Notes: generated from the letters alone by a model not told the origin. DNA of 64,000 nucleotides from Candidatus Nanopelagicales bacterium (GCA_018402075.1 JAGYJP010000001.1:1-64000); one strand, 5' to 3'. Counted from the stretch's first letter, positions 29,757-41,166 are shown. Program-made: numbers and translations.

Positions 29757-31751
29757 TTAAAAGTCACGGGGATCGACTCGGACCTGCACATGATGACTTT
29801 TTGAATCTGCTGATCGAACTCGGGTAATCTCTGCCAACCTTTGGGCTAATAGCCCGCCTTGTGATCGTTCAACAATAAGGAATGCGTGCGATTTGGGCGG
29901 ATCAGCGGAGTCGACCGGACCAAGTACTCGAAGTGATGGGGTGGCTAACACTTGCTCCGTCACAGCCTCGATGTCTTGGCGACTGCCATCGAGGCGAAAT
30001 GCGCGATAAACCGGAGGCAGGTGGGCTTCTCCCCGTTCCACCAATTCGCGTCGGGCAGCCCACGGCGAATCCCAGCGACTCACAGCCTGGACTGCTCGAT
30101 CTTCAGACGGCGCAACAATGACAATATCTGCATCCGGAGCCCCCAGCACTGCAGCACCAAAAAGCCTCCTAGTCAAAGATTCTTGAGCCAGTAGGGAAAT
30201 AGCACCCGTCGTAGCATCAAGGGCCACCACCGCGCGGTAGCCACTTCGGGCAACGGGTTCTGCGCCTGGAGTAGCGACGACGATTCTTGGTTGATCATCT
30301 ACCTCGGCAATCATTCTCTCTGATTGAGACCACAAAACCGGCGTTCCAGAAAAGGCTCTGCCAATCTCTTCAGCTGTTCGTTCAGCTCCAATCGAAAGTG
30401 CTGAAATCTCACGTCCACCACATGCGCACTTCCATGTTGTTGCCCCGCATCGATTACATGACATGTGTTGCATCGATCCTTGTCTGGCGATCGCGATTCC
30501 ACCGCCACAACTACACGCGGCACGCCCACCACATGATTTACACACGAATGCAGGTATGTAGCCGCGTCGAGAGACTTGGATAAGTACTGCGCCTTGTGTA
30601 ATTCCTTTCTTCACAGCCTGCCAAGCAACGTGAGGTATCCGCGCCTTGGCTGGGTCTCGTTCGGAATCTTCTGGATACATACCACGAACCTTGCCGAACA
30701 CGCGCTGTCGAGCCTGTTCGGTGGGATTGATCTCTTGGATCCAACCTGATTCACACCACGCTTGCGTGACAAGAGACCTGCTACGAGATCCCACGATGAG
30801 TGAGCATCCGGTCTCGTGGCTCCGAAGCGCTGCGACCTCTCGGGCATCCCAGTAAGGGGCATGTGGCTCCGAGAAATTGTCATTGCCATCGTCCCATAAA
30901 ACGATCACGGACAGACGTGCAACTGGAGCAAAGATGGCAGATCGAGTTCCGATAACGAAGTTGTTGTTGCCACCAATGATGTTGAGAAATGTTCGGTATC
31001 TCTCCTGTGCGCCAAGCTCTGCCATCAATATGGCTGGTGCAAAATCGTGACAGGCTTCCGCTACTTGCACAACATCTTTTGCATCCGGGACCACAATAAG
31101 TATGCCCGAGTCTTGATTTTTCCCTCTCACGCAACGGACAAGTTCCTGTATTTCAAGGCGCCAATCTGAAGCCGGCGCAGACGTCCAACAGGCACGGATG
31201 CTGGAATTCCCCGACAAAGTTTCACACAGAAGATCTCCATGAATGTAACTTTCCCAGGCATCCGAGGATGGTGGAACAAATGGCCGTGAATCTGATATGG
31301 ATGTATCGGTCTGTGTTCTTTGGCCAGTAGCCCGTCCGTGCTTAATCGGTACCGCCGAACGAATCACGTCCCACAATAAACCCACGTATCGATCTGCGAC
31401 GGCAATAACAAGTGACAAGGTTTCTGCCGTGAGAGCCGGGCCAATAACTCGTTCAATTGGTTGTAATTTATCAAAACCAGATTGAGCAATTCGACGAATA
31501 ATGATGGCGTCGGTGAGCTTGCCATGGAATCGGACTCGCACTTTGGCACCCACTTGTGCTTGCTGATCTAGTTCGCGAGGCACCAGATAATCAAAATCTC
31601 GGTCCAGATGTGCAATGGTAACGTCGACGCGAACTTGAGCAATGGGAAATTTCTCCGCGACAACGACCGCCGCCCTTTTTGAAGCACGAGTTCGTGCCTT
31701 CGCAGCTGTGGGGTCAGCAACAAGCAAGAGTTGCTCGGGCCCCGAATCCAC
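29757..31751 (-). CDS. priA: PriA-like primosomal protein, helicase motifs degenerate
   Basis: Homologue of the replication-restart protein PriA, 664 residues. The N-terminal DNA-binding domain (VRVDVTIAHLDRDFDYLVP) and the zinc-binding cysteines (CKSCGGRAACSC, SCNRCG, KCACGG) are present. No Walker A GxGKT is visible where it should be (~200-215), and the Walker B position reads WDDGND. This matches the known actinobacterial form annotated as a probable replication protein lacking ATPase activity. The GTG start shares one base with the metK stop. It may act as a DNA-binding platform rather than a helicase. Confidence 0.92.
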   Translation of the reverse strand: MDSGPEQLLLVADPTAAKARTRASKRAAVVVAEKFPIAQVRVDVTIAHLDRDFDYLVPRELDQQAQVGAKVRVRFHGKLTDAIIIRRIAQSGFDKLQPIERVIGPALTAETLSLVIAVADRYVGLLWDVIRSAVPIKHGRATGQRTQTDTSISDSRPFVPPSSDAWESYIHGDLLCETLSGNSSIRACWTSAPASDWRLEIQELVRCVRGKNQDSGILIVVPDAKDVVQVAEACHDFAPAILMAELGAQERYRTFLNIIGGNNNFVIGTRSAIFAPVARLSVIVLWDDGNDNFSEPHAPYWDAREVAALRSHETGCSLIVGSRSRSLVTQAWCESGWIQEINPTEQARQRVFGKVRGMYPEDSERDPAKARIPHVAWQAVKKGITQGAVLIQVSRRGYIPAFVCKSCGGRAACSCGGGIAIARQGSMQHMSCNRCGATTWKCACGGREISALSIGAERTAEEIGRAFSGTPVLWSQSERMIAEVDDQPRIVVATPGAEPVARSGYRAVVALDATTGAISLLAQESLTRRLFGAAVLGAPDADIVIVAPSEDRAVQAVSRWDSPWAARRELVERGEAHLPPVYRAFRLDGSRQDIEAVTEQVLATPSLRVLGPVDSADPPKSHAFLIVERSQGGLLAQRLAEITRVRSADSKSHHVQVRVDPRDF

Positions 31752-32953
31752 TACAAGCCAGCAGCTGCACGCAACTGGTCAGCCCGATCGACACGTTCCC
31801 ACGTGAAGAGTCCGTCTTGCGAAGGACGGCCAAAATGCCCATATGCAGCTGTTTTCCGGTAAATAGGGCGCAAGAGATCTAGATCGCGAATGATCGCTGC
31901 GGGACGGAGATCAAATACCTCCAACACGGCTTCCTGAATCTTTTCATCGCTAACTATTCCCGTGCCAAAAGTTTCAACGAATACACCGACCGGATGCGAT
32001 TTACCAATTGCATAAGCAACCTGAACCTCACAGCGAGTCGCCAGACCCGCAGCGACTACATTCTTTGCCACCCACCGAGTGGCATATGCAGCAGAGCGAT
32101 CGACTTTTGAAGGGTCTTTGCCAGAGAAAGCGCCACCACCATGGCGAGCCATGCCACCATAGGTATCGACAATGATCTTTCGCCCAGTTAAACCTGCATC
32201 GCCCATTGGACCACCCACCACAAAATTTCCCGTAGGGTTTACCAGCAGTCGATAGTTCGATGAGTCCAGATCCACATCAGCGAGAACCGGCTCCACTACA
32301 TACTTGCGAATATCAGGCGCCAATTGAGTGTCAAGATCAATGCCCTCGGCATGCTGACTACTCACCACAATGGTATCGATGTGGAGCGGCTTGTCATTTT
32401 CGTCGTAAGCGATAGTCACCTGAGTTTTGCCATCGGGCCGAAGATAGTCCATTTGACCTGACTTTCGAACTGCCGAAAGCTTCTCTGCCAGCTTGTGTGC
32501 CAATGAAACCGGGAGCGGCATTAATTCCGGAGTATCAGTGCACGCATATCCAAACATCAAACCTTGGTCTCCTGCACCTTGGCGATCTAGTGGATCGGAA
32601 CTGTGCCCTTCTCGTTCCTCAATGGCATCATTGACTCCCTGCGAGATATCCGGTGACTGTTGTCCAATGGATACAGAAATTCCACATGATGCGCCATCGA
32701 AGCCCTTGAGTGAACTGTCGTATCCAATTTCTAAAACGGTGTCCCGAACGAGTGCCATGACATCGGCAAAACCCTCAGTGGTCACTTCACCGGCAACATG
32801 AACTTGACCCGTGGTGAGCATGGTCTCCACTGCAACTCGACTCTTCGGATCCTGGCGAAGTAGGTCGTCAAGGATTGCATCGCTTATTTGATCAGCCATT
32901 TTGTCTGGATGACCTTCGGTAACGGACTCCGAAGTGAAGAGACGATGAGCCAC
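31751..32953 (-). CDS. metK: S-adenosylmethionine synthetase
   Basis: Makes SAM from methionine and ATP. The 400-residue protein has [26 protein letters not shown] and [19 protein letters not shown], the hallmark ATP-binding and phosphate-binding motifs. It sits between coaBC and priA as in mycobacteria. The 53-base gap upstream is too short for a SAM riboswitch, and none is seen. Confidence 0.99.
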   Translation of the reverse strand: MAHRLFTSESVTEGHPDKMADQISDAILDDLLRQDPKSRVAVETMLTTGQVHVAGEVTTEGFADVMALVRDTVLEIGYDSSLKGFDGASCGISVSIGQQSPDISQGVNDAIEEREGHSSDPLDRQGAGDQGLMFGYACTDTPELMPLPVSLAHKLAEKLSAVRKSGQMDYLRPDGKTQVTIAYDENDKPLHIDTIVVSSQHAEGIDLDTQLAPDIRKYVVEPVLADVDLDSSNYRLLVNPTGNFVVGGPMGDAGLTGRKIIVDTYGGMARHGGGAFSGKDPSKVDRSAAYATRWVAKNVVAAGLATRCEVQVAYAIGKSHPVGVFVETFGTGIVSDEKIQEAVLEVFDLRPAAIIRDLDLLRPIYRKTAAYGHFGRPSQDGLFTWERVDRADQLRAAAGL

Positions 32954-33006
32954 AGGACTCCCCTTTTCTGAATATGTGAATTGAACTGGCGTGGATGAAT
33001 GGCGCT

Positions 33007-34206
33007 TTAGTGTATCGGGGCGAGCAAGGCAGCTAGTTGGGTGATCACGGCGTGTGCGGCCGAATTTTTGGAACCGGTATGTGAGGCCTGATTGCCGTAA
33101 CGGTCAATTATCGTGACTTCGGTGTCATCTTCGCCGAAAACAGCCCCATCTCGAACATTATTGAGGACAAGGGCGGTGCATCCCTTTGCAGCGAGTTTCA
33201 CTTGACCCATGGCGATCAATTGATCCCGGGAATTCACGGTTTCAGCAGCAAACCCCACAATAAGCATCTCAGGGTTTTCTCGGGTGACCGTGCTCAGAAT
33301 GTCTTCCGTAACGGCTAACTCAATTACTGGGATACCTTCGCCTTTCTTTATTTTTCCCTTAACTGGAGCCAATGGGCGGAAGTCAGCAACCGCAGCAGCC
33401 ATGATCAATGCATCGGGATCTTTTTTTAGGGCAATGCGAACAGCGTCGAGCATGCTCTCGGCTGACTCGGCATGAAGCAACTCAACTCCTGCCGGCAAAT
33501 CAGTATCGACAGATCCCACGATTAAGGTAACTCGAGCTCCGTGGGCAAGTGCTGCTCTCGCAAGGGCAACCCCTTGTTTTCCACTACTGCGATTACCGAG
33601 GAATCGAACAGGATCCCAACTCTCGCGGGTCCCACCTGCCGTGATGACAATATGGCGACCCGTCAGCGATTGACTCGACCCTTGAATAACGGTTTCTAGA
33701 AAATCATGAATTGACTGAGGCGACGGAAGACGACCAATGCCAGAGTCATGGCCGGTAAGTCGACCTGAATCTGGGTCGAGCACCAGATAACCGCGCTCTC
33801 GCAATAGTTCAATATTGCGCTGTGTTGCTGGATGCTCCCACATTTGCGTGTGCATGGCCGGCGCAATCACTACCGGAGCAGTCGTACTGAGCAAGGTATT
33901 GGTCAGCAAATCACTGGCGATGCCATGGGTGGCCCGAGCAAGAAAATCTGCCGTTGCGGGCGCAATAACTAGGAGATCGGCATTGGTACCGAGTTGAATG
34001 TGCCGCACAGAGTCGATGCCGTCCCACACGGAACTGGATACGGGTTCTCCCGACAGAGCTTCAAATGTTGCGGACCCGACGAATCGGAGTGCATTTTCCG
34101 TAGGAATAACCGCGACACTGTAACCAGACTCTTTCAGGAGTCGCAGCAACTCTACGGATTTATACGCGGCAATACCCCCGCATACCCCGAGAACAACCCG
34201 AGGCAA
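33007..34206 (-). CDS. coaBC: Phosphopantothenoylcysteine decarboxylase / synthetase
   Basis: Bifunctional coenzyme A biosynthesis enzyme of 399 residues. The N-terminal CoaC flavoprotein has the active-site histidine in RHIQLG and the substrate clamp PAMHTQMW (His where E. coli has Asn, as in other actinobacteria). The C-terminal CoaB half starts near 185 ([25 protein letters not shown]). It starts one base after the rpoZ stop. Confidence 0.97.
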   Translation of the reverse strand: MPRVVLGVCGGIAAYKSVELLRLLKESGYSVAVIPTENALRFVGSATFEALSGEPVSSSVWDGIDSVRHIQLGTNADLLVIAPATADFLARATHGIASDLLTNTLLSTTAPVVIAPAMHTQMWEHPATQRNIELLRERGYLVLDPDSGRLTGHDSGIGRLPSPQSIHDFLETVIQGSSQSLTGRHIVITAGGTRESWDPVRFLGNRSSGKQGVALARAALAHGARVTLIVGSVDTDLPAGVELLHAESAESMLDAVRIALKKDPDALIMAAAVADFRPLAPVKGKIKKGEGIPVIELAVTEDILSTVTRENPEMLIVGFAAETVNSRDQLIAMGQVKLAAKGCTALVLNNVRDGAVFGEDDTEVTIIDRYGNQASHTGSKNSAAHAVITQLAALLAPIH

Positions 34207-34207
34207 T

Positions 34208-34540
34208 TTAGTCCTCGACTACCTCAACGGTGAGACCGTTATCTGTTCCACCGGAGGCAACGAGTGGTGAATCAGGGAAAGTTGGCTCAGAAGTCAATAG
34301 TCCTGCGTCAATCTCTCGCAGGGCAATCGAGAGCGGCTTCTCTTGGACTTGGGTCTCCACAAGTGGGCCGATGTACTCGAGAAGGCCCTCACCTAGCTGG
34401 GAATAGTACGCGTTGATCTGACGGGCGCGCTTGGCCGCGTAACTCACCAGTGAGTACTTGGAATCGGTCTTGGTCAGAAGATCGTCAATGGACGGATGTG
34501 TAATTCCTTCGGGGCGCTCACTCATTAAAATAATCCTCAT
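34208..34540 (-). CDS. rpoZ: RNA polymerase omega subunit
   Basis: Small RNA polymerase subunit that helps assemble the beta' subunit. The 110-residue protein contains [27 protein letters not shown] and [11 protein letters not shown], the conserved omega motifs. It lies between gmk and coaBC, the standard actinobacterial order. Confidence 0.95.
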   Translation of the reverse strand: MRIILMSERPEGITHPSIDDLLTKTDSKYSLVSYAAKRARQINAYYSQLGEGLLEYIGPLVETQVQEKPLSIALREIDAGLLTSEPTFPDSPLVASGGTDNGLTVEVVED

Positions 34541-34570
34541 TCCACAGGCTTTGTCTGAGAGACGAACATC

Positions 34571-35191
34571 TCACATATGATCTGAAGGGTCACCGTGTGA
34601 GGCAACGTCTTTCAGCTCGGTGATCAACTGTAGCAAGTCACCCGCGCACTCGGCCACCTGGGAGTTGACCATTACCCGGTCAAACTCCGATGCAGCCGCC
34701 AACTCTGATGCCGCAATACCCATTCGCTCGGCCAAGACCTGAGGATCTTCGGTTCCCCTGCCCATCAGCCGCTTCCTGAGGGTTTGCGTGTCAGGTGGGG
34801 CAATAAAGACCAGAAACGCGTCGCCAGCACTGGCCCGAACGGAGCGAGCACCCTGGACCTCTATTTCTAGAATGACGGGACAGCCAAGGGCTCTCATGCG
34901 GTAAACAGGTTCACCCGGGGTTCCATACTTATGGCCCGCGTATGTTGCCCATTCCAGCAGACCACCCGACTTTATGAGATTGTTAAATTCCGCATCTGTC
35001 ACAAAGAGATAATCCACACCATGGAGCTCGCCTGGGCGCGGGTCTCGCGTTGTGACAGAAACAGATAGCCATATCTGCGGGTCTTGGGCCAACACTGATC
35101 GCACTATTGTGCTTTTTCCCACTCCAGATGGGCCCGATACAACTACCAAGGGCGCTAGCTTTTCAGGAACCTTAGTTTCAGATGTCACGGA
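34571..35191 (-). CDS. gmk: Guanylate kinase
   Basis: Phosphorylates GMP to GDP. The P-loop GPSGVGKST is near residue 20, and the SVSVTTRDPRPGELHGVDY block binds GMP. The GTG at 35191 overlaps the pyrF 3' end by 14 bases and gives a 206-residue protein, typical for the family; a longer frame adds eight residues. In mycobacteria mihF lies between pyrF and gmk; it is absent here. Confidence 0.96.
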   Translation of the reverse strand, partial: SVTSETKVPEKLAPLVVVSGPSGVGKSTIVRSVLAQDPQIWLSVSVTTRDPRPGELHGVDYLFVTDAEFNNLIKSGGLLEWATYAGHKYGTPGEPVYRMRALGCPVILEIEVQGARSVRASAGDAFLVFIAPPDTQTLRKRLMGRGTEDPQVLAERMGIAASELAAASEFDRVMVNSQVAECAGDLLQLITELKDVASHGDPSDHM

Positions 35192-35903
35192 AACCGCCTT
35201 GTTCCTTTGGCACACGGTAATCGACCAAATCCCGGCTCATTCTTTGTGCCGCGAGCGAGATATCCAATGCTCCCGTAATTGGCCGACCAATGACTAGGAG
35301 ATTGGCACCCGCTGACAAAGCGTCTTCGGGAGTGCTCACACGCTTTTGATCATGCACTTCCGCTGACTGCGGACGCACTCCTGGAGTGATCAAGATAATG
35401 TCGGGCGGCAAAGCATTTCTCACGGCGGATACTTCGTGCGGTGAGCACACAATGGCTCGAGCACCGGCTGTGACAGCAAGTTGAGCAAGTCGGACCACGG
35501 CATCCTGTGCTGGCCCATGTATTCCCATGCTTGATAATTCGCGATCATCATGACTTGTCAAAATTGTTACTGCGGTGATGCGGGTATCAGGCAGGGCGGA
35601 AGCAGCTGCCTCGATCATGGCAGACCCTCCAAGGGCATGAACCGTTAAGTAATCCGGTTGGAATCTTCCTAACGAGCGAGCAGCACCTGCCACGGTGTTT
35701 GGAATATCGTGGAGTTTGAGATCAAGGAAAAAATCGCATCCGCTCTCTGCAACGATTTCAATTGCATTTTCACCATCACGATAGAAGGCCTCCATTCCAA
35801 TTTTCATTGTGCTGACAAATGGAGAAGCGCAGCTCACCCAATGTCTCATGGTGGCCAGATCTGGTGCATCAAGGGCTAGCGCAATGGGAACTTTGGTACT
35901 CAT
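35178..35903 (-). CDS. pyrF: Orotidine 5'-phosphate decarboxylase (type 1)
   Basis: Last step of UMP synthesis. The 241-residue TIM barrel has ALALDAPD at the N-terminus and the catalytic DLKLHDIPNTV (Asp-Lys-Asp network), which is the short, E. coli-like type 1 enzyme. Many actinobacteria such as mycobacteria and streptomycetes carry the longer type 2 form instead. It lies 33 bases after pyrD. Confidence 0.96.
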   Translation of the reverse strand: MSTKVPIALALDAPDLATMRHWVSCASPFVSTMKIGMEAFYRDGENAIEIVAESGCDFFLDLKLHDIPNTVAGAARSLGRFQPDYLTVHALGGSAMIEAAASALPDTRITAVTILTSHDDRELSSMGIHGPAQDAVVRLAQLAVTAGARAIVCSPHEVSAVRNALPPDIILITPGVRPQSAEVHDQKRVSTPEDALSAGANLLVIGRPITGALDISLAAQRMSRDLVDYRVPKEQGGFRDI

Positions 35904-35936
35904 ATTCGATCGTTTTCACTCAGTGACATTGCTGCT

Positions 35937-36977
35937 CTACTCAGAAATAAAATCCCACTCGGCTCCTGAGGCTTGCGGCTCAGTCTCCATTGTGGGGATG
36001 TCGGGACGATGGGCATATCCAATTGCATCGGAGACTCGATGGAAGCCTCTATCACCGAGTTCCTGGGCCAACTCAGCATGAATTCGCGCGGGCGCTGATG
36101 GATCATTGAAAATTGAAGTTCCCACCGACACGGCATTTGCCCCCGCCAGAATAAATTCGAGAGCATCGTGGCCCGATCGAATACCGCCCATACCAATAAT
36201 GGGGATATCAGGCATGGCGCGACGGATATCCCAAACACACCGAACGGCTACTGGGCGAATTGCAGGCCCAGAGAGCCCGCCGGTGATACCCGCGAGTGCG
36301 GGTCGCATGGTGGTGGTGTCCATCACCATGCCCAGAAGAGTGTTGATGACTGACACTCCCGTCGCGCCAGCCGCGACTACCGACTGTGCGATCTCAACAA
36401 TGTCGGTGACATCGGGTGACAGTTTTGCGAATAGGGGAACTTTGTTATCGCTATTTCGCCGCACAGTTTGAATGACCTGTGCCGCAGAATCGGCACGGCA
36501 GGCAAATACTTGACCTCGGTCTGCAACATTGGGACAGGAGATATTGACCTCGATCGCCTCTACTCCACCTGAAATTCGAAGCTTGGCTGCAACTTTTCCA
36601 AACTCCTCAGCGGTTCCACCAGCGATGGAAACGATTGTTCGGGCACCACGCTGATTCAGCCACGCCAGATCCTGTTCAATAAAAGAGTCAACACCCGGGC
36701 CTTGGAGGCCAATGGAGTTGAGCATTCCACTGGGAGTTTCAGCCATGCGTGGGGTAGCCCTGCCTGCTCGGGGGGCAAGCATGATGCTCTTGGTCACGAT
36801 GGCGCCAATTGAGGTGATATCAAAATAGTTGTCGAGTTCCCGACCTGCCGCAGCGCAGCCAGACGCAGTTAACACTGGACTGGGCAGATGTAATTTAGCC
36901 AAGTCCGTGGACATGTCCACCCTCGCACCTTTACTACCCTCACCTGCACGTCTGGCTGACACAATTGGCGTATTCAC
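35937..36977 (-). CDS. pyrD: Dihydroorotate dehydrogenase (class 1B catalytic subunit)
   Basis: FMN-containing subunit that oxidises dihydroorotate to orotate. PVLTASGCAAAGRELDNYF, EVNISCPN and the C-terminal GMGGIRSGHDALEFILAGANAVSVGT are typical. It is adjacent to pyrK, so it is the NAD-linked class 1B type rather than the quinone-linked class 2. The GTG at 36977 overlaps the pyrK stop (GTGA) with AAGGGG upstream; an ATG at 36914 with GAGG six bases upstream would drop 21 atypical residues and is also plausible. Confidence 0.94.
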   Translation of the reverse strand: MNTPIVSARRAGEGSKGARVDMSTDLAKLHLPSPVLTASGCAAAGRELDNYFDITSIGAIVTKSIMLAPRAGRATPRMAETPSGMLNSIGLQGPGVDSFIEQDLAWLNQRGARTIVSIAGGTAEEFGKVAAKLRISGGVEAIEVNISCPNVADRGQVFACRADSAAQVIQTVRRNSDNKVPLFAKLSPDVTDIVEIAQSVVAAGATGVSVINTLLGMVMDTTTMRPALAGITGGLSGPAIRPVAVRCVWDIRRAMPDIPIIGMGGIRSGHDALEFILAGANAVSVGTSIFNDPSAPARIHAELAQELGDRGFHRVSDAIGYAHRPDIPTMETEPQASGAEWDFISE

Positions 36978-37846
36978 GATGATGCCCCTTCAGACTGCGC
37001 ACCATAGGTATCCGGTGGAACAGTTCCAATATCGGCCCATCGGACCCGGTCTCCCCTAAAGATCGGGCCATCCACACACGAGCGCACCATCCGAGTGACC
37101 GAGTCATCGCCAATAACGGGTAAGACGCAGGTCATGCAGACTCCGATGCCGCATGCCATGGATTCCTCCACTGAGCATTGGCTAAAAATCTTGTGCGCAG
37201 AAGCGAAGTCAGCAACGCTGGCGAGCATGCCCATGGGTCCGCATGCATAGATAATGTCTGTCCTACCGGCTGCCACAACAGCTGGCAGCACGTCGGTGAC
37301 CCTACCTGTTACACCCGAACTACCATCGTCCGTTGTCACAACAAGTGACGAGGAGACCCGCTTGAGATCAAGGGCTCCGAAAAGTTTGTCATCAGTGGAT
37401 GCACCAATAATGGTGTCAACACGGCATCCACGCTCGCGGAGCTTTTCGGCCAAGAGAAAGAGGGGTGCGGAACCATAGCCCCCTCCGATTAAGGCGCAGG
37501 AAACCGACTGCGTGGGCAGAGTGAAGGGCTTTCCTAGCGGACCGACCATGCTGACGGTGTCATGGCGCCGGCGTTTCGATAACCAGGTCGTTCCCTTGCC
37601 CACCGGAGACACAACGAGATCGAGGGTGCCGCCATAGACCCCGCGCGATTGAACTCGGTGAATAGCAAGGGACCGCCGAAGCACCATGCTTGTTTCCTCG
37701 CCACCCATGCCTACGGTGACAAACTGTCCCGGTTCGGCAATCTCAGAAATGCCCGGTGCGGTCACCGACATCACAAAATAGGAACCCGAGCGATTAACGT
37801 CGAGAATCTCGCCAATTACCTGCGTGGGATGACCGCTCACGAGCAC
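36974..37846 (-). CDS. pyrK: Dihydroorotate dehydrogenase electron-transfer subunit
   Basis: FAD and [2Fe-2S] subunit that passes electrons from PyrD to NAD+. Visible are the FAD-binding LRRSLAIHRV, the GGGYGSAPLF nucleotide-binding segment and the C-terminal cysteines CGIGVCMTC and SC that hold the iron-sulfur cluster. It is 290 residues. The GTG at 37846 lies 11 bases after the carB stop; no strong ribosome binding site is seen and GTG at 37840 is an alternative. Confidence 0.94.
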   Translation of the reverse strand: MLVSGHPTQVIGEILDVNRSGSYFVMSVTAPGISEIAEPGQFVTVGMGGEETSMVLRRSLAIHRVQSRGVYGGTLDLVVSPVGKGTTWLSKRRRHDTVSMVGPLGKPFTLPTQSVSCALIGGGYGSAPLFLLAEKLRERGCRVDTIIGASTDDKLFGALDLKRVSSSLVVTTDDGSSGVTGRVTDVLPAVVAAGRTDIIYACGPMGMLASVADFASAHKIFSQCSVEESMACGIGVCMTCVLPVIGDDSVTRMVRSCVDGPIFRGDRVRWADIGTVPPDTYGAQSEGASS

Positions 37847-37857
37847 ACGGTACTCAT

Positions 37858-40800
37858 CTAGTGACCATCCTGAGCGAATACCTCGGTTCGCAGACGATCA
37901 ATGTCACGTCCATGCTCTTGAATGGACTTCACCGTTGGCTCTCCGTTGATCATGGAGTCAATTCCCTGCACCGCTGCAGCCAATCCTTGGACGGTAGTAA
38001 TGGAAGCGACTCCCCGAGCCACGGCGGCGGTTCGAATTTCATATCCATCTTTACGTGGACCAACGCCATAAGGGGTGTTGATTACCAGATCAACATTTCC
38101 CGCCAAAATTTCATCTACTGTAGTTGGCTCGCCCTGCGGCCCACGACCTTCGTGCTGCTTTCGAACGACGGTGGTTGGTACACCATTGCGCCGGAGGACA
38201 TCGGCGGTGCCCGACGTGGCCATAATCGTGAAGCCCAAATCTGAGAGTCTCTTGACGGGGAATACCGCTGATCGCTTATCGCGATTGGCGAGTGAAACAA
38301 AGACTGTGCCTGCTACGGGCAATCCACCGGAGAAAGCTGCAGCTTGGGATTTAGCGAATGCGATACCAAAGTTTGCATCAATACCCATTACTTCACCCGT
38401 CGATTTCATCTCGGGTCCAAGCACCGTATCTACACCGTGGAACCTGCCAAACGGCAGAACTGCCTCCTTCACAGACATCGGGGTACCTTGGGGAAGGGTG
38501 CCCCCGTCGCCCCACTCAGGCAGAAGCCCACTTGTTCGAAGTGAAGCGATGCTCTCCCCCAACATGACTCGTGCCGCAGCCTTCGCTACTTGAACCCCTG
38601 TTGCTTTGGATACAAATGGAACAGTGCGCGATGCGCGTGGATTAGCCTCGAGAATATAGAGAACGTCGCTGGCTAGTGCGAACTGAATATTAATCAGGCC
38701 TAGAACACTGAGACCCTCGGCGATTGCCCGAGTTGCCTCACGAATTCGCTCAATATCGTGGGCTCCCAAAGTAATGGGGGGAAGCGCACATGCGGAATCA
38801 CCCGAGTGGATACCAGCCTCCTCAATATGTTCCATGACGCCAGCGAGATAGAGGTCCACGCCATCGAAGAGAGCATCGACGTCGATTTCAATTGCATCGT
38901 CAAGAAAACGATCAACAAGTACCGGGTGCTCAGGATTGAGTTCGGTGGCTCGCCCTAAATATTCCTTGAGCATGTCTTCGGTGTACACGATCTCCATTCC
39001 GCGTCCACCAAGTACATAACTTGGACGGACTAGGACGGGATAGCCAACTCGGTCAGCAATTACCCGTGCTTCTTCGAATGAACGAGCTGTTCCATGGGCG
39101 GGAGCAGGAACACCAGCCAAAGCAAGTACCTTGGAGAATTCTTCACGATCCTCAGCCGCATGAATTGATTCAGGTGAGGTTCCTACGACCCGGACACCGG
39201 CATCTGCCAAGGCCTGCGCGAGACCCAGGGGCGTTTGGCCACCTAATTGAACAATGACGCCAGCAATTTCTCCCCTGCGGGATTCAGCATTAATGACTTC
39301 CATGACGTCTTCAAATGTTAAAGGTTCGAAATAAAGCCGATCCGAAGTGTCGTAATCTGTGGACACAGTCTCGGGATTGCAATTGACCATGATTGTTTCA
39401 TAGCCGGCATCGCGAAGTGTCATTGAAGCGTGCACGCACGAATAATCAAACTCGATTCCCTGCCCGATTCGGTTGGGACCCGAGCCTAGAATCACAACTT
39501 TTTTCCGGTCTGAGGGCTCGACTTCGCTCTCCCAGTCATAGCTGGAATAGTGATAAGGGGTTTTTGCCTCAAACTCGGCGGCGCAAGTATCGACAGTTTT
39601 GAATACCGGATGAAGCCCCATGGTCTCGCGGAGAGATCTAATCTCATGCTCCTTGGCACCTCTGATCGTCGCGATCTGCGAGTCAGAGAACCCCATGGAT
39701 TTGGTATCGAACAGGGTGTCTCGATCAAGTTCCTTTGCCGACGCAATTAGATCTGCCTGTTCATTTATCTGGGCAATTTGATCGAGAAACCAGGGGTCGA
39801 TGTTGGTGGCTTCATGAACCTGATCAATGGATGCACCCAGCCATAATGCGCGTTGGGCAAGACCGAGGCGACCATCGTGTGGAATTTTCATTCTTTCGAG
39901 AAGTGAGGTGATCTCGGCCGGGTCCCGAGGAAGTACCCATTGGAAGATTGCGGATTTCTGCTCAACTGAACGTAATGCCTTTTGAAGTGCCTCTTTGAAG
40001 TTTCGCCCTATTGCCATGGCTTCCCCAACGCTCTTCATGGTCGTTGTCAGCGTTGTGTCTGCACCTGGAAACTTTTCAAAAGCAAATCGAGGAACTTTGA
40101 CAACAATGTAGTCAAGTGTTGGCTCAAAAGATGCTGGAGTTTCTCGGGTGATGTCATTAGTGATTTCGTCTAAGGAATAACCGATGGCAAGACGAGCTGC
40201 GATTTTCGCAATGGGGAATCCAGTGGCTTTCGATGCAAGCGCAGATGACCTAGATACTCGGGGATTCATCTCAATAACAATTAATCGACCATCATCTGGG
40301 TTAATAGCGAATTGAATATTGCAGCCACCAGTATCCACACCAACTTCGCGAATAATTTCAATGCCAACATTCCGCAAGTGCTGAAATTCCCGATCGGTCA
40401 AGGTGAGCGCAGGGGCAACAGTTATTGAGTCACCCGTATGCACACCCATTGGGTCGACATTCTCAATAGAACAGACGACGACCACATTGTCCTTATGATC
40501 CCGCATGAGTTCAAGTTCATACTCTTTCCACCCGATGATCGATTCCTCCAACAAAATTTCCGCGGTCGGACTTGCCTTAAGCCCTGCTCCTGCAATTCGA
40601 ATCAAGTCCTCTTCGCAATATGCGATTCCGGAACCTGCACCACCCATGGTGAAAGATGGGCGGACCACCACGGGATATTTCAATTCCTTCACGCCCTCGA
40701 GACATTCCTCTAATGTGTAGCAAATCCGAGAATGAGCACTCTCGGCTCCGATTTTGGACACAATCTGACGGAACTTCTCTCTATTTTCTCCGCGCTCAAT

Positions 40801-41166
40801 GGCATCGACATCTGCACCGATCAGTTCTACGTTGTACTTGGCCAAGATGCCAGCTTCATGAAGAGCTATGGCAGCATTCAGCGCCGTTTGTCCACCAAGT
40901 GTGGGCAGCAATGCATCGGGGCGTTCCTTTGCGATTATTTTTTCTAGGAATTCAGTTGTTATTGGCTCAATATAGGTTGCATCAGCAAATTCGGGATCGG
41001 TCATGATGGTGGCTGGGTTGGAATTCACCAATACAACGCGAATACCCTCATCACGCAAGACTCGACAAGCCTGGGTACCCGAATAATCAAATTCGCAGGC
41101 TTGACCAATCACAATTGGTCCCGAGCCGATCACCATGACCGAAGAAATATCAGGACGTTTAGGCAT
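37858..41166 (-). CDS. carB: Carbamoyl-phosphate synthase large subunit
   Basis: Makes carbamoyl phosphate for both pyrimidines and arginine. The 1102-residue protein has two ATP-grasp halves (starting [20 protein letters not shown] and [19 protein letters not shown]) and a C-terminal MGS-like regulatory domain (from about 960, [11 protein letters not shown]). The ATG overlaps the carA stop by eight bases (ATGCCTAA). Confidence 0.99.
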   Translation of the reverse strand: MPKRPDISSVMVIGSGPIVIGQACEFDYSGTQACRVLRDEGIRVVLVNSNPATIMTDPEFADATYIEPITTEFLEKIIAKERPDALLPTLGGQTALNAAIALHEAGILAKYNVELIGADVDAIERGENREKFRQIVSKIGAESAHSRICYTLEECLEGVKELKYPVVVRPSFTMGGAGSGIAYCEEDLIRIAGAGLKASPTAEILLEESIIGWKEYELELMRDHKDNVVVVCSIENVDPMGVHTGDSITVAPALTLTDREFQHLRNVGIEIIREVGVDTGGCNIQFAINPDDGRLIVIEMNPRVSRSSALASKATGFPIAKIAARLAIGYSLDEITNDITRETPASFEPTLDYIVVKVPRFAFEKFPGADTTLTTTMKSVGEAMAIGRNFKEALQKALRSVEQKSAIFQWVLPRDPAEITSLLERMKIPHDGRLGLAQRALWLGASIDQVHEATNIDPWFLDQIAQINEQADLIASAKELDRDTLFDTKSMGFSDSQIATIRGAKEHEIRSLRETMGLHPVFKTVDTCAAEFEAKTPYHYSSYDWESEVEPSDRKKVVILGSGPNRIGQGIEFDYSCVHASMTLRDAGYETIMVNCNPETVSTDYDTSDRLYFEPLTFEDVMEVINAESRRGEIAGVIVQLGGQTPLGLAQALADAGVRVVGTSPESIHAAEDREEFSKVLALAGVPAPAHGTARSFEEARVIADRVGYPVLVRPSYVLGGRGMEIVYTEDMLKEYLGRATELNPEHPVLVDRFLDDAIEIDVDALFDGVDLYLAGVMEHIEEAGIHSGDSACALPPITLGAHDIERIREATRAIAEGLSVLGLINIQFALASDVLYILEANPRASRTVPFVSKATGVQVAKAAARVMLGESIASLRTSGLLPEWGDGGTLPQGTPMSVKEAVLPFGRFHGVDTVLGPEMKSTGEVMGIDANFGIAFAKSQAAAFSGGLPVAGTVFVSLANRDKRSAVFPVKRLSDLGFTIMATSGTADVLRRNGVPTTVVRKQHEGRGPQGEPTTVDEILAGNVDLVINTPYGVGPRKDGYEIRTAAVARGVASITTVQGLAAAVQGIDSMINGEPTVKSIQEHGRDIDRLRTEVFAQDGH

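Noticed and set aside
32954..33006. SAM riboswitch before metK
   Set aside because: The gap is only 53 bases and shows no riboswitch core or terminator.
33007..34206. CoaC substrate motif PAMHTQMW with His instead of Asn as a sign of inactivation
   Set aside because: The same substitution is common in actinobacterial CoaBC, and the rest of the protein is intact.
35900..36238. Minus-strand open frame overlapping pyrD in another frame
   Set aside because: It is covered by the well-conserved pyrD reading frame and shows no family pattern.
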